Assembly (NCBI GenBank): GCA_026874595.1
Contig: JAPPUL010000076.1
Location: 186,001-250,000, forward strand
Direction: 5' to 3'
From: Sipunculus nudus
Lineage: Eukaryota > Annelida > Sipuncula > Golfingiida > Sipunculidae
DNA length: 64,000 nt
Position numbers and translations under genes: made by a program
Shown here: positions 35,496 to 44,052 of the stretch, piece after piece
How the letters are laid out: each line of letters starts with the position of its first letter
Position numbering within the stretch: position 1 is the first letter of the stretch
The notes under the pieces: model-generated
The model's input: the letters and a program-made list of their open reading frames with translations, nothing else
Told to the model about the DNA's origin: nothing
The model's database searches: none

Positions 35496-36911
35496 CTATC
35501 CAAGCTCTTTTATAGCACTAACTAAGCTTAACATCGCATCCTTCCCATCTGCAAAGAACATATATGCATTGTCAAGCGCAAATAGTGGGTTTGGTATCCC
35601 TGCAAATCCAGGACTCAAACTCCGCTTTACGACTATTACCGTTTTTGCAAGATCTACGTTTATAATTGGCATCCCAGCTATCGCACTACCCGGATTCCTT
35701 GCCTCAGGGTTCACAACATCGTTTGCTCCAAGCACTATTGCAACATCAACTTGACCCATCGTCGGATTTATATCATCCATCTCAACAAGTTGTTCGTAAG
35801 GCACATCAACCTCAGCAAGTAATACATTCATATGCCCAGGCATCCGTCCCGCCACAGGGTGTATTGCAAAATTTACTTCCTTACCTTGTGATTCAAGCAA
35901 GTTCGAAAGTTCCTTTACCGCGTGCTGTGCCTGTCCCACTGCCATACCATATCCAGGTATCACACAAACATTTTGGGCTGTGTCAAGATATATTGCGATG
36001 TCGTCTGCTGTTATCGATTTTATCTTACCGCCATATACTTCATCCGCTGATAAGCCCTCGGCTACTGCTCCAAAACCGCCAAATAATACATTTGTAAGTG
36101 AACGATTCATTGCCTCGCACATTAGCTTTGTTAGTATTATCCCAGACGCTCCAACAAGCGAACCTGCAACAATTAATACATTATTAGATAACACAAAACC
36201 AGTTGCCGCCGCTGCTATCCCTGAATAGGAGTTTAGTAAAGCGATAACAACAGGCATGTCAGCTCCCCCTATCGCTATGACAAGAAGTATTCCAAGTAAA
36301 GACCCAACTATTATTAATTGCCAATAATAACTCATATTAGAAGGATTCATTACCAAAAGCCACCCAAGTACAATCGCTATCAAAAGAAGCGCAACTTTTA
36401 CTATCTGCTCACCAGGATAGCGCACTGCTTTATCAGGTATGAACTTAAGCCCATATAACTTGCCAAAGGCAATTAGACTGCCAAAAAATGTTATTGACCC
36501 TATTAATCCTGATGCTGTAGTTGATATAGTTATTTGATAATCATCCCCCTGCCCCGCCGATACCGCCTGTACCAAAGCCGCGCCCGCTACCAATACAGAA
36601 GCAAGCCCGCCAGAACCATTTAATAATGCAACAAGCTCCGGCATCGCTGTCATCTTTATCTTTACTGCTAAGAATGAACCTATAAGCCCGCCAATCACTA
36701 TTCCTCCAAGCATCAGTTCCCAAGTCTGTGATATAATAACGTCGTTATCTGCAAGGGTTGCAAGCACTGCTACAAACATCCCCATAGAGCCTAATAAATT
36801 ACCTCTTACTGCAGTCCGAGGATGTGTTAGCCCCTTAAGGCCAAATATGAATAATATTGCCGCAAGCATATAGCCTATATTTATTATTATGTCTAGGTTT
36901 TGAGCTTCCAT
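35496..36911 (-). CDS. pntB: NAD(P) transhydrogenase subunit beta
   Basis: The 471-residue inner-membrane subunit has about eight transmembrane segments and a C-terminal NADP-binding domain with VIPGYGMAVGQAQHAVKEL near 318 and VAIVLGANDVVNPEA near 393. With PntA it couples proton import to NADPH formation. It starts 2 bases after the stop of pntAB. Alanine- and glycine-rich membrane sequence dominates, and the first ~300 residues match the family without gaps. Confidence 0.97.
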   Translation of the reverse strand: MEAQNLDIIINIGYMLAAILFIFGLKGLTHPRTAVRGNLLGSMGMFVAVLATLADNDVIISQTWELMLGGIVIGGLIGSFLAVKIKMTAMPELVALLNGSGGLASVLVAGAALVQAVSAGQGDDYQITISTTASGLIGSITFFGSLIAFGKLYGLKFIPDKAVRYPGEQIVKVALLLIAIVLGWLLVMNPSNMSYYWQLIIVGSLLGILLVIAIGGADMPVVIALLNSYSGIAAAATGFVLSNNVLIVAGSLVGASGIILTKLMCEAMNRSLTNVLFGGFGAVAEGLSADEVYGGKIKSITADDIAIYLDTAQNVCVIPGYGMAVGQAQHAVKELSNLLESQGKEVNFAIHPVAGRMPGHMNVLLAEVDVPYEQLVEMDDINPTMGQVDVAIVLGANDVVNPEARNPGSAIAGMPIINVDLAKTVIVVKRSLSPGFAGIPNPLFALDNAYMFFADGKDAMLSLVSAIKELG

Positions 36912-36913
36912 GA

Positions 36914-37228
36914 TTAGTCCTTCCTCTTGAATTTTGCAAGCATTCTATGCGTTACCATAAAGCCTCCTATTACGTTTATGGTTGCAAGGCTAAGTGCAAG
37001 AAATCCTAATATATGTGATAACGTATAATTCCCAATTACGGTTATATCAGCGGCTTGATCTGTTATGCTTATTCCACACGCAAGTATCGCTCCTACTATT
37101 GTTATTCCGGATATAGCGTTAGACCCTGACATTAATGGTGTGTGCAAAAGAGGTGGCACCTTTGTTATTATCTCAAAACCTACGAATATTGCCAGTATGA
37201 ATACCATTAGCATTTGTAGTAATTCCAT
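36914..37228 (-). CDS. pntAB: NAD(P) transhydrogenase subunit alpha, membrane part
   Basis: The 104-residue protein has three hydrophobic helices and the family signature PPLLHTPLMSGSNAISGI near residues 26-43. It is the membrane part of the alpha subunit, encoded separately from the soluble NAD-binding part as in Rhodospirillum-type (three-gene) transhydrogenases. It is flanked by pntAA (36-base gap) and pntB (2-base gap). Confidence 0.95.
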   Translation of the reverse strand: MELLQMLMVFILAIFVGFEIITKVPPLLHTPLMSGSNAISGITIVGAILACGISITDQAADITVIGNYTLSHILGFLALSLATINVIGGFMVTHRMLAKFKRKD

Positions 37229-37264
37229 GATTTCTCTCCATTGAAAAAAAAGCTCAATTTATTT

Positions 37265-38410
37265 TTATAACTTTAGACTCTCTTTTACACGTGCATTGAC
37301 TATTTCGCCCCCTTCTGTAACTAGACTCTCGCGTATTACTTCGTCTTCTTTATCTATCTTTAAAGCATTCTCTTTTACCAATCCACGTAGGAATGACGAT
37401 ATGTTCTTTGAATACATTTGACTTGAATGAAAAGGTATTGTAGATGCTAAGTTTAAGGGTCCTAGTATCTTTACTCCGTGCTTTGTAACGCTTTTTCCAG
37501 GCTCTGTAAGCTCGCAATTCCCTCCACGCTCTGATGCAAGATCTACTATTACAGATCCTACTTTCATACCTTTTACCATGTCAGCTGTTACCAATATCGG
37601 CGCCCGTCCCCCAGGTACTGCTGCTGTTGTTATAACCAGATCACTATCACATACCACCTTCTTCATAAGTTCTTGTTGCTTTTTATAAAACTCCTCTCCA
37701 AGCTCCTTCGCATAACCTCCCTCACCTTCCGCTTCCTTCGTGTCAAGTTCCATCTCAACAAACTTTGCATTCAAACTCTCAACTTGCTCCTTTACCGCAG
37801 GCCTAACGTCATAAGCGCTTACCACCCCTCCAAGTCGTCTTGCTGTTGCTATCGCCTGCAACCCCGCTACCCCTACCCCTACTATAAATACCTTTGCCGC
37901 TTGCATTGTTCCTGCTGCTGTTGTCATCATCGGTAATACCCGTACCAATGACTCAGCCCCTAGCAATACCCCTTTATACCCGGCTAAGTTTGCCATCGAA
38001 GAGAGTGCATCCATACCCTGGGCTCGCGTTATCCGCGGTATTAGCTCCATCGCAAAGCTTGTTACTTTGCTCTTTGATAACTTCTTTATCCCTTCTTTTG
38101 CATTTAATGGATCTAGAAAACTTATTAGTATTTGACCCTCTTTAAGTAGCTTATAATCCTCATCCCCTTTCGGATTTGCACTCGCTCCCATTACCTGCAC
38201 TATTACTTCACTCTCAAATACATCTTTGCGATTCCCCACTACCTTTGCTCCCTTCTCTTTATACTCACTGTCTTTAAAGCCTGCACCTTCTCCTGCCCCT
38301 CTTTCTACTATAACTTCAAATCCTAGCTTAGTAAGTTCTCCTATCCGATCCGGTATTACTGCAACCCGATTCTCTTTCGGAAAACTCTCTTTAGGGACTC
38401 CTAGTCTCAT
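37265..38410 (-). CDS. pntAA: NAD(P) transhydrogenase subunit alpha, NAD-binding part
   Basis: The 381-residue soluble subunit begins MRLGVPKESFPKENRVAVIP, the family's N-terminus. The NAD-binding fold is VGVGVAGLQAIATARRLGG near 172, followed by YDVRPAVKEQVESL. It is the first gene of pntAA-pntAB-pntB-glgP. A ribosome binding site GAGGAG lies ~7 bases before the ATG. Upstream, a repeated AAAAAGAT motif (about three copies) lies in the leader. Confidence 0.96.
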   Translation of the reverse strand: MRLGVPKESFPKENRVAVIPDRIGELTKLGFEVIVERGAGEGAGFKDSEYKEKGAKVVGNRKDVFESEVIVQVMGASANPKGDEDYKLLKEGQILISFLDPLNAKEGIKKLSKSKVTSFAMELIPRITRAQGMDALSSMANLAGYKGVLLGAESLVRVLPMMTTAAGTMQAAKVFIVGVGVAGLQAIATARRLGGVVSAYDVRPAVKEQVESLNAKFVEMELDTKEAEGEGGYAKELGEEFYKKQQELMKKVVCDSDLVITTAAVPGGRAPILVTADMVKGMKVGSVIVDLASERGGNCELTEPGKSVTKHGVKILGPLNLASTIPFHSSQMYSKNISSFLRGLVKENALKIDKEDEVIRESLVTEGGEIVNARVKESLKL

Positions 38411-38857
38411 CGTTTCTCCTCGTAGTACTTTATCTTTTTATCTTTTTATCTTTTTATTTAATTATTTTATCTTTAATTATTCTTTTTATTTAGATTTTTG
38501 TTATTTAAAAGCAGCCTATAGCTCCACATAAAATATGTATAGCAATATAATATATTCATTTATCCTAAATAAGATTATACAATTTATTTTAATTATATAA
38601 ACTTATTTAAAAAAAAATTAACAACTTCTACCTTTTCTACCTTAATACCATATTTTAAGCTATAAATTAAGCATATTATATATAATTCAATATATCTGAT
38701 TAACTTGTTCACTTGACTATCAAGCTAAAAATATTATATTTTCCAAAACAATATATATTTTTACTAGCTATTTCTTATATAGTTATAGCGATATACTAAG
38801 CTGTTTAACACTGTTGCTTTAATCTAAATATAGAGGCACTTTCAATTAGGGGGTATT
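38411..38857. other. Divergent 447-base AT-rich spacer
   Basis: No gene is seen. The spacer separates pntAA (minus) from the small membrane protein (plus), so it should hold promoters in both directions. Next to pntAA it contains repeated TATCTTTT units. The rest is very AT-rich with A-runs, including nine A at about 38611-38619. One promoter-like pair toward the right is listed separately. Confidence 0.6.
38713..38740 (+). promoter_or_regulatory. Sigma70-like promoter
   Basis: TTGACT and TATATT are separated by 16 bases, about 118 bases before the small membrane protein gene. In such AT-rich DNA chance matches are common, but the pair is the best one in the spacer. Confidence 0.4.
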
Positions 38858-39316
38858 ATGTTACTGATTATTTGTTGTATCTTGGGAGGATTTATAATAA
38901 TTAGAGAGTTTATTGAACAAAAACTTGCTGGCAATCAAGCTATACTTGCTCCCGTTCAATCTGCAGGGAACTTCCTTGAGAAAATTAGACCTTATCTTGG
39001 TATTATATCTATCGTTGTTGCTGTTTGGGCTTTCTTCTCTCCAAATTACTCTTTCCATGATAATATGGGTTTTACTCGTCAGGATTTCATTGGCGATCTT
39101 ATTCCTGCTATATTTGCTTTCTTCACAGGTATTCTCCTTAGCCTTGATGTTTTGGAATATATTAATTTCTCTAAAGACCAGACCACTTCTAACTCGCGTC
39201 GAGAACGTATTCAAAAAGAGCTTTCTAATCAGAAGACTTTAATTGGATTGCTTTCAATACTCTTTGGGTTTTTGCATATATTAGATTACGTTTATGGAGG
39301 AATCCCTCTAATTTAA
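38858..39316 (+). CDS. Small membrane protein of unknown function
   Basis: I do not recognise this 152-residue protein. Four hydrophobic segments are visible (about 1-17, 46-64, 82-101, 128-148), with a charged loop KDQTTSNSRRERIQKELSNQ between the last two. The first segment may be an uncleaved anchor, because a KLAG stretch follows instead of a typical cleavage site. A clear ribosome binding site (AGGGGG) precedes the ATG. It stands alone between the divergent spacer and the pseudouridine synthase gene. The codons end mainly in T. Confidence 0.72.
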   Translation: MLLIICCILGGFIIIREFIEQKLAGNQAILAPVQSAGNFLEKIRPYLGIISIVVAVWAFFSPNYSFHDNMGFTRQDFIGDLIPAIFAFFTGILLSLDVLEYINFSKDQTTSNSRRERIQKELSNQKTLIGLLSILFGFLHILDYVYGGIPLI

Positions 39317-39419
39317 GTGCCTTGTTTTTAAGTGCCTTAAAAAAGTATCATATTCAAAGACTTTTACACTTATCTTTATATCTTGTTAAGCTCTTTTTGT
39401 TATTATATATTTATGCCAT

Positions 39420-40145
39420 ATGCAGACTCTAAGGCTTAATCAATATCTTGCTCTTTGCGGCATCGCTTCAAGGCGAGATGCTGATAATCTAATAAAAAAA
39501 GGGTTTGTTTGTGTTAATAGTCATATATGTAGGACATTGGGGACTAAAGTTAGTCCTTGTAGAGATACGGTATATTATAAAGGTAAAAAACTTTCTCTTC
39601 CCCCCAAATATTCCTATTTAATGCTTTATAAGCCAAGGGGAGTTATTTGTACCCGCAAAGACCCGCAAAATAGAAAAACAGTTTTTTCTCTTATTAAAAG
39701 GCAATATAAATCTCTATTTTACGTTGGAAGGCTTGACCTTAATTCTGAGGGTTTGCTTTTGTTTACCAACAATGGAGAACTGGCTTCCAAATTACTTCAC
39801 CCATCAAGCAGGGTATCTAAAACTTATTTTATTAAAGTTAATGGTTTTGTTAAAGATGAGCATATCGATTTATTGCTTAAGGGGGTTGCTTTAGATGAGG
39901 GGATTGCTTTTGCAAAGAGCATAGATATTGTTAAAAGAAAAGAAGATATATCTTCTTTTTATATGACTATTACTCAGGGCATGAAAAGGCAAATTAGACG
40001 AATGTTTAAACATATAGATTTGACTGTTTTATTGCTTCGTCGGCAGACTTTTGGTTCACTTAAATTGCAAAATGTTTCAAAAGGCCGTTATCGGCTTCTT
40101 TTAGATAAGGAAATAGATGCGTTGTTTAAGGACGTTAAGTTATGA
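39420..40145 (+). CDS. rluB: Pseudouridine synthase, RsuA/RluB family
   Basis: The 241-residue protein has an N-terminal S4 domain (LNQYLALCGIASRRDADNLI) and the RsuA-type catalytic core, with YVGRLDLNSEGLLLFTNNG near 98 (catalytic aspartate) and RQIRRMFKHI near 195. Enzymes of this family modify single uridines in 16S or 23S rRNA. Which site is modified cannot be told. The stop overlaps the next start by 4 bases (ATGA), so the two are coupled. Confidence 0.93.
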   Translation: MQTLRLNQYLALCGIASRRDADNLIKKGFVCVNSHICRTLGTKVSPCRDTVYYKGKKLSLPPKYSYLMLYKPRGVICTRKDPQNRKTVFSLIKRQYKSLFYVGRLDLNSEGLLLFTNNGELASKLLHPSSRVSKTYFIKVNGFVKDEHIDLLLKGVALDEGIAFAKSIDIVKRKEDISSFYMTITQGMKRQIRRMFKHIDLTVLLLRRQTFGSLKLQNVSKGRYRLLLDKEIDALFKDVKL

Positions 40146-41374
40146 TTTCTTTTAAATATCTTTTTATTCTAGTTTTTGTTTTTTTAATATTTTTTTCTTT
40201 TTCCTTTTCTTTTTCCTTTGCAGATACAAAAATTACTTATAATAAAAGTCCTTTTTTGGGCTCAACACAAAGTAAAGTATTTGGCCTTTTATGGAGTATT
40301 AAAACCCCATCCCTTGTCTACGCCTCACCTTTAATTAAAGACGATATGATATTTTATGGCGATGTTAAAAACAATTTCTATGCACTAAGTGTTTACAACG
40401 CTAAAGTTTTATGGTCTTTTAAGCTTAAAAGCCGTTATGGGAATAAATCAAAGGGTATAAGAGGCTCTTTTGTTGTTTATAAGGACAATATTTTAGTGTA
40501 TAATGTTGATGGTTTTTTGTACTCCTTCAATATGAAAACAGGTAATATTGTCTTTGGCCCCTTGGACTTAGGTGGTGATATTTTTTCAAGACCTGTTTTT
40601 TATGATAAGTATATATTCATTGTAAGTGGTCTTGGCGGTAGGATAAGGATATTATCAGCGCAAACGGGTAAACAATACAAGCTAAACCGGCCTATGAATA
40701 TAGGATATCCAGTATATACAAGCCCACTTATTAGTGATGTTTTTGTTGAGAAGCATATTAAAGACGTTTTGTACAATATATATATAAGCTTGTCAAATAA
40801 ACTTGTCGTCTTTCGGGTTAATATGAGCAGTAGAACGCGAGAGCATGTTAAGACATTGGAGCTATATAATAAGTATAAATACATATCAAGTCCCGTACTC
40901 CATAAAAAGGTATCGAAGAAAAGTGATTATCTAGTTATTAAGACCTTGTTTTTGGTAACTAAGACAAATATTTTTAGTATAGATGCAACACTGCTTAAAG
41001 TGAATTGGATAAACAAAGTAGAAGGCTACTCGTTCAAAGAAGATATTTTAGAATATCCAAGCCCTTATATTCGTGGTGATAATGTATTTTTTTTAACTCG
41101 TGGGTATGAAATAGAAAGTGGCAGTCCATTTTGGAATATTTTTATGAATGGAACGCCTACAGTGGGTGCAGGATATACTTATGATAATATATATCTTGCA
41201 GGAGGATATATTAGTGATAGTAGAAGGGTAGGTTTTATAAGTGTTTTAGAGATAAAAACAGAGTCTGTAGCAAACTTTTTAGATATTTTTTCAGAGCCGC
41301 TCTCCCCTGTTGCAGTAAATGATGGCATAGTCGCATTATCTACCTTTGCTAAAACGCTTTTGGTATTTAGGTAA
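40142..41374 (+). CDS. Exported PQQ-type beta-propeller protein
   Basis: The 410-residue protein has a signal peptide with an odd hydrophobic core of alternating Phe-Ser (FSFSFSFSFADT, cleavage near ADT at ~28), built from 6-base repeats. The mature part shows PQQ/BamB-like blades: LVYASPLIKDDMIFYGDVKN, NFYALSVYNAKVLWSFKLK, FYDKYIFIVSGLGG. There is no lipobox, so it may be periplasmic rather than a BamB lipoprotein. Codon endings change from T-rich to A-rich about two thirds along the gene. A small hairpin follows the stop. Confidence 0.75.
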   Translation: MISFKYLFILVFVFLIFFSFSFSFSFADTKITYNKSPFLGSTQSKVFGLLWSIKTPSLVYASPLIKDDMIFYGDVKNNFYALSVYNAKVLWSFKLKSRYGNKSKGIRGSFVVYKDNILVYNVDGFLYSFNMKTGNIVFGPLDLGGDIFSRPVFYDKYIFIVSGLGGRIRILSAQTGKQYKLNRPMNIGYPVYTSPLISDVFVEKHIKDVLYNIYISLSNKLVVFRVNMSSRTREHVKTLELYNKYKYISSPVLHKKVSKKSDYLVIKTLFLVTKTNIFSIDATLLKVNWINKVEGYSFKEDILEYPSPYIRGDNVFFLTRGYEIESGSPFWNIFMNGTPTVGAGYTYDNIYLAGGYISDSRRVGFISVLEIKTESVANFLDIFSEPLSPVAVNDGIVALSTFAKTLLVFR

Positions 41375-41382
41375 GCCTCTCC

Positions 41383-41400
41383 AAATACTAGTTAGTATTT
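41383..41400 (+). terminator. Weak hairpin after the PQQ-propeller gene
   Basis: A 7-bp stem (AAATACT / AGTATTT) with a 4-base loop lies 9 bases after the stop. The T-run comes 10 bases later, so it is only a weak candidate. Confidence 0.3.
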
Positions 41401-41636
41401 ACATTATATATATTTTTTGATTATATAATTGCCATCTAATATAAAAATGCTTTCTTTATAAAAATGCTTTCTTTTTGGATAAAAGCGTTTTGTTATAAAT
41501 GTCCATTTAGTAAGGTGTATTGCATTTGGCTTAGAAAATAAAGTACTTGCAAACAATAACGTCAAAGGAGTGATAGGGTAAGAGGATTTAAAAAAGAGGA
41601 TTTTAAAAAGAGGGGAAGAGGAGATAGTAAAAAAAA

Positions 41637-42670
41637 ATGAGAAGACATTTAAAGTTGTGTGGAATGTTATTGGTTGGTGTAGTCTTATCTGGATGTTCGG
41701 CTGAAGGCGAAGATGACAAAGCAAAGGCTAGTGTAGAGGAATCAAAACAAACAAAAACGAGCATGCAGTTCACAGGGGGGCCAAGTGGCGGAACATATGA
41801 AGTTTTTGGAGACGTTGCGGCAGCGTATTTGAGTGATAATGTAGCCGGAGTTAAGTTCTTTAACCAAGCCTCAGACGGGTCTATAGAGAACATAAGAAAA
41901 GTAGCAGGAGAGAAAGTAGACTTTGGTATATCGTTTTCAGGAGATACATATTTAGCAAGACATGGGAGACTGCCTAACGATAGTAGAAAGTATGATAATG
42001 TGCGTGCGATATCCTTTGTCTTTAAGTCGTTAGTACATCTTGCAGTGCTTAAGGATAGCAAGTATCGGAATGTAGAAGACCTTAAGGGAAAGAAAGTGGC
42101 TATAGGAGGGCAAGGGTCAGGAGCGGCGGCATCAGCGACTAGATATTTTAAGACAGTAGGCATATGGGATAATTTTGAACCCCAGTATTTAGGATATAAC
42201 AACGCAGCATCCGCAATACAAGATGGTAAACTTGATGGCATGTGGATATTGGTGGGTCCGCCTGCGAGTGCAATAATGCAGTTATCAGCCCGAGAACCGG
42301 TAAGGCTTTTAAATGTATGGGAATATGGACAAAGCAAAGGATTTACAAAGGAACACCCATATTATAAGCCTATAAAGCTAAAGGCATCGGGTTACAGTGA
42401 GCATTACAGAGGGATGGACGAAGACGTAAGTACCTTTTTTGATTCTGCTATATGGATAACGCATAAAGACGTAGCGGAGGACGTAGTGTATAAAGTCGTT
42501 AAAACGCTATATACGCAAAGAAATACATGCTAAAGGCAAAAAAGAAGACGTTTAAGGAAATGGTCGTATCAAATGGAGTACTTGGAATTAGTTTTCCATT
42601 ACATAAGGGAGCAGCAAGGTTTTGGAATGAAAAGGGACTTTTGATTCCAAACGCTATAAAAAGTGAGTAA
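41637..42670 (+). pseudogene. TAXI-family TRAP substrate-binding lipoprotein, frameshifted
   Basis: The first frame (41637-42533, 298 residues) has a lipoprotein signal (VLSGCSAE) and a TAXI-type binding domain (FTGGPSGGTYEVFGDVAA, GSIENIRKVAGEKVDFGI). It stops early after TLYTQRNTC. A shift by one base near 42514-42521 restores the last ~48 residues, ending at 42670 (GISFPLHKGAARFWNEKG). The paralogue next door reads on without a break there and has about 7 more bases. Either the gene is damaged, the C-terminal helix is dispensable, or the base call is wrong. Its leader has repeated AAGAGGATTTAAA units (about 41579-41615). Confidence 0.85.
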
Positions 42671-42799
42671 TTAAAGCTAAAGAGAGCAGGACAGAGTAAG
42701 AGGTTAAGTAAGAGGGCAAGTAAGATAATAGAGAAGCTAAAGGGCAGCTATAAAAGCTCTAATAAAAATAAATATAAAAAAAATAAGGAGGAAAAGTAG

Positions 42800-43855
42800 G
42801 TGAGAAGATATTTAATGTTGAGTGGGATGATGTTATTGGTGGGTGCAGTTGGGCTATCTGGGTGTGGAGGTGGAGGCAAATCGTCTGAAGGGAAAGCTGA
42901 TAAGGCAAAGGCTAGTACAGAGGCGGCAAAACAAAAACAAACGAGTGTAAAGTTCACAGGGGGACCAAGTGGTGGGACCTTTGAGGTTTTTACAAATGCG
43001 GCAGCAGGCTATTTGAATGATAATGTAAAGGAATATAAATATTTCAATCAGGCATCAGATGGGTCAACGGAGAACATAAGGAAAGTAGGTGGGAAGAAGG
43101 TAGACTTTGGGATATCCTATTCGGGAGATAGTTATCTAGCCCGCAACGGCCGCTTGCCAAACGATAGTAGGAAATATACAAATCTAAGGGCAATATCGTT
43201 TTTGTATAAGGCACCTGCACAGCTTGCAGTCCCAAAGGATAGTAAGATAAGGAAGGTGTCAGATTTAAAAGGAAAGAAGGTTGCAATAGGCGGGCAGGGC
43301 TCAGGAGCGGCGGCATCAGCGACTAGATATTTTAAGACAGTGGAGTTATGGGATAACTTCACGCCCCAGTATTTAGGATATAACAAAGCAGCCTCAGCAA
43401 TACAAGATGGGAAAGTAGATGCAATGTGGGTATTGGCAGGGCCACCGACAGCAGCAGTTATGCAGCTATCAGCGCGTCGTCAGATAAGATTATTAGATGT
43501 ATACGAGTATGGGGTAAGCAAAGGACTTAACGAACAACATCCCTATTACAAACCTTTTACGATGGAAGTGTCAAAGCTAGGCGATAAATATAAAGGTATG
43601 GATAAAGACGTGAGTTCATTTTTTGACTCAGCATTATGGACAACCCACGAGGATGTGTCTGAGGATGCAGTATATAAGGCACTAAAGAGTGTATATTCAA
43701 ATGCAGGCTTAAAACATATGTCAACAGCAAAAAAGACATTTACGCAGATGAGTATAAAGGATGGTATAGTAGGAATAAGTATACCCTTACACAAAGGAGC
43801 TTATAAGTTTTGGCAGGAGCAAGGAATAAGCATACCACAAGAGATAAAGCCATAA
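42800..43855 (+). CDS. TAXI-family TRAP transporter substrate-binding lipoprotein
   Basis: The 351-residue protein starts with GTG (42800), preceded by AAGGAGG. It has lipobox GLSGCGGG (cysteine about 22), a short Lys/Ala-rich spacer, and the TAXI domain (KFTGGPSGGTFEVFTNAAAG near 53, IGGQGSGAAASATRYFKT near 160). It is the intact partner of the frameshifted copy and of the fused permease downstream. TAXI proteins often carry dicarboxylates such as glutamate or 2-oxoglutarate; the substrate here is unknown. A 41-base stretch is identical to the first copy. Confidence 0.92.
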   Translation: MRRYLMLSGMMLLVGAVGLSGCGGGGKSSEGKADKAKASTEAAKQKQTSVKFTGGPSGGTFEVFTNAAAGYLNDNVKEYKYFNQASDGSTENIRKVGGKKVDFGISYSGDSYLARNGRLPNDSRKYTNLRAISFLYKAPAQLAVPKDSKIRKVSDLKGKKVAIGGQGSGAAASATRYFKTVELWDNFTPQYLGYNKAASAIQDGKVDAMWVLAGPPTAAVMQLSARRQIRLLDVYEYGVSKGLNEQHPYYKPFTMEVSKLGDKYKGMDKDVSSFFDSALWTTHEDVSEDAVYKALKSVYSNAGLKHMSTAKKTFTQMSIKDGIVGISIPLHKGAYKFWQEQGISIPQEIKP

Positions 43856-43876
43856 AAAACTATGGTCAGATAATAG

Positions 43877-43934
43877 GTACAAGCTTAAATAAAGGATATT
43901 TTATGTGCATTCGTTTTTAAGCTTGTACTCTTTT
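43877..43934 (+). terminator. 13-bp hairpin between binding protein and permease genes
   Basis: A perfect 13-bp stem (GTACAAGCTTAAA with its complement at 43916-43928) with a 26-base loop is followed by TCTTTTTAATT. It lies 21 bases after the binding-protein stop and 120 before the permease. It may be a partial terminator or a stabiliser that makes more binding protein than permease. Confidence 0.6.
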
Positions 43935-44052
43935 TAATTATGGTGCCTAAGTAAAATGCTACTAAGTAAAATGCTACTATTATGAAGTCTAAAGCAGGGG
44001 TACAGATAAAACAGATTGAAGTAACTATGTATATGTAAAAGGGTAGAACTAT

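Noticed and set aside
38861-39214. Open frame antisense to the small membrane protein
   Set aside because: Same bases as the plus-strand gene, which has the ribosome binding site and hydrophobic segments.
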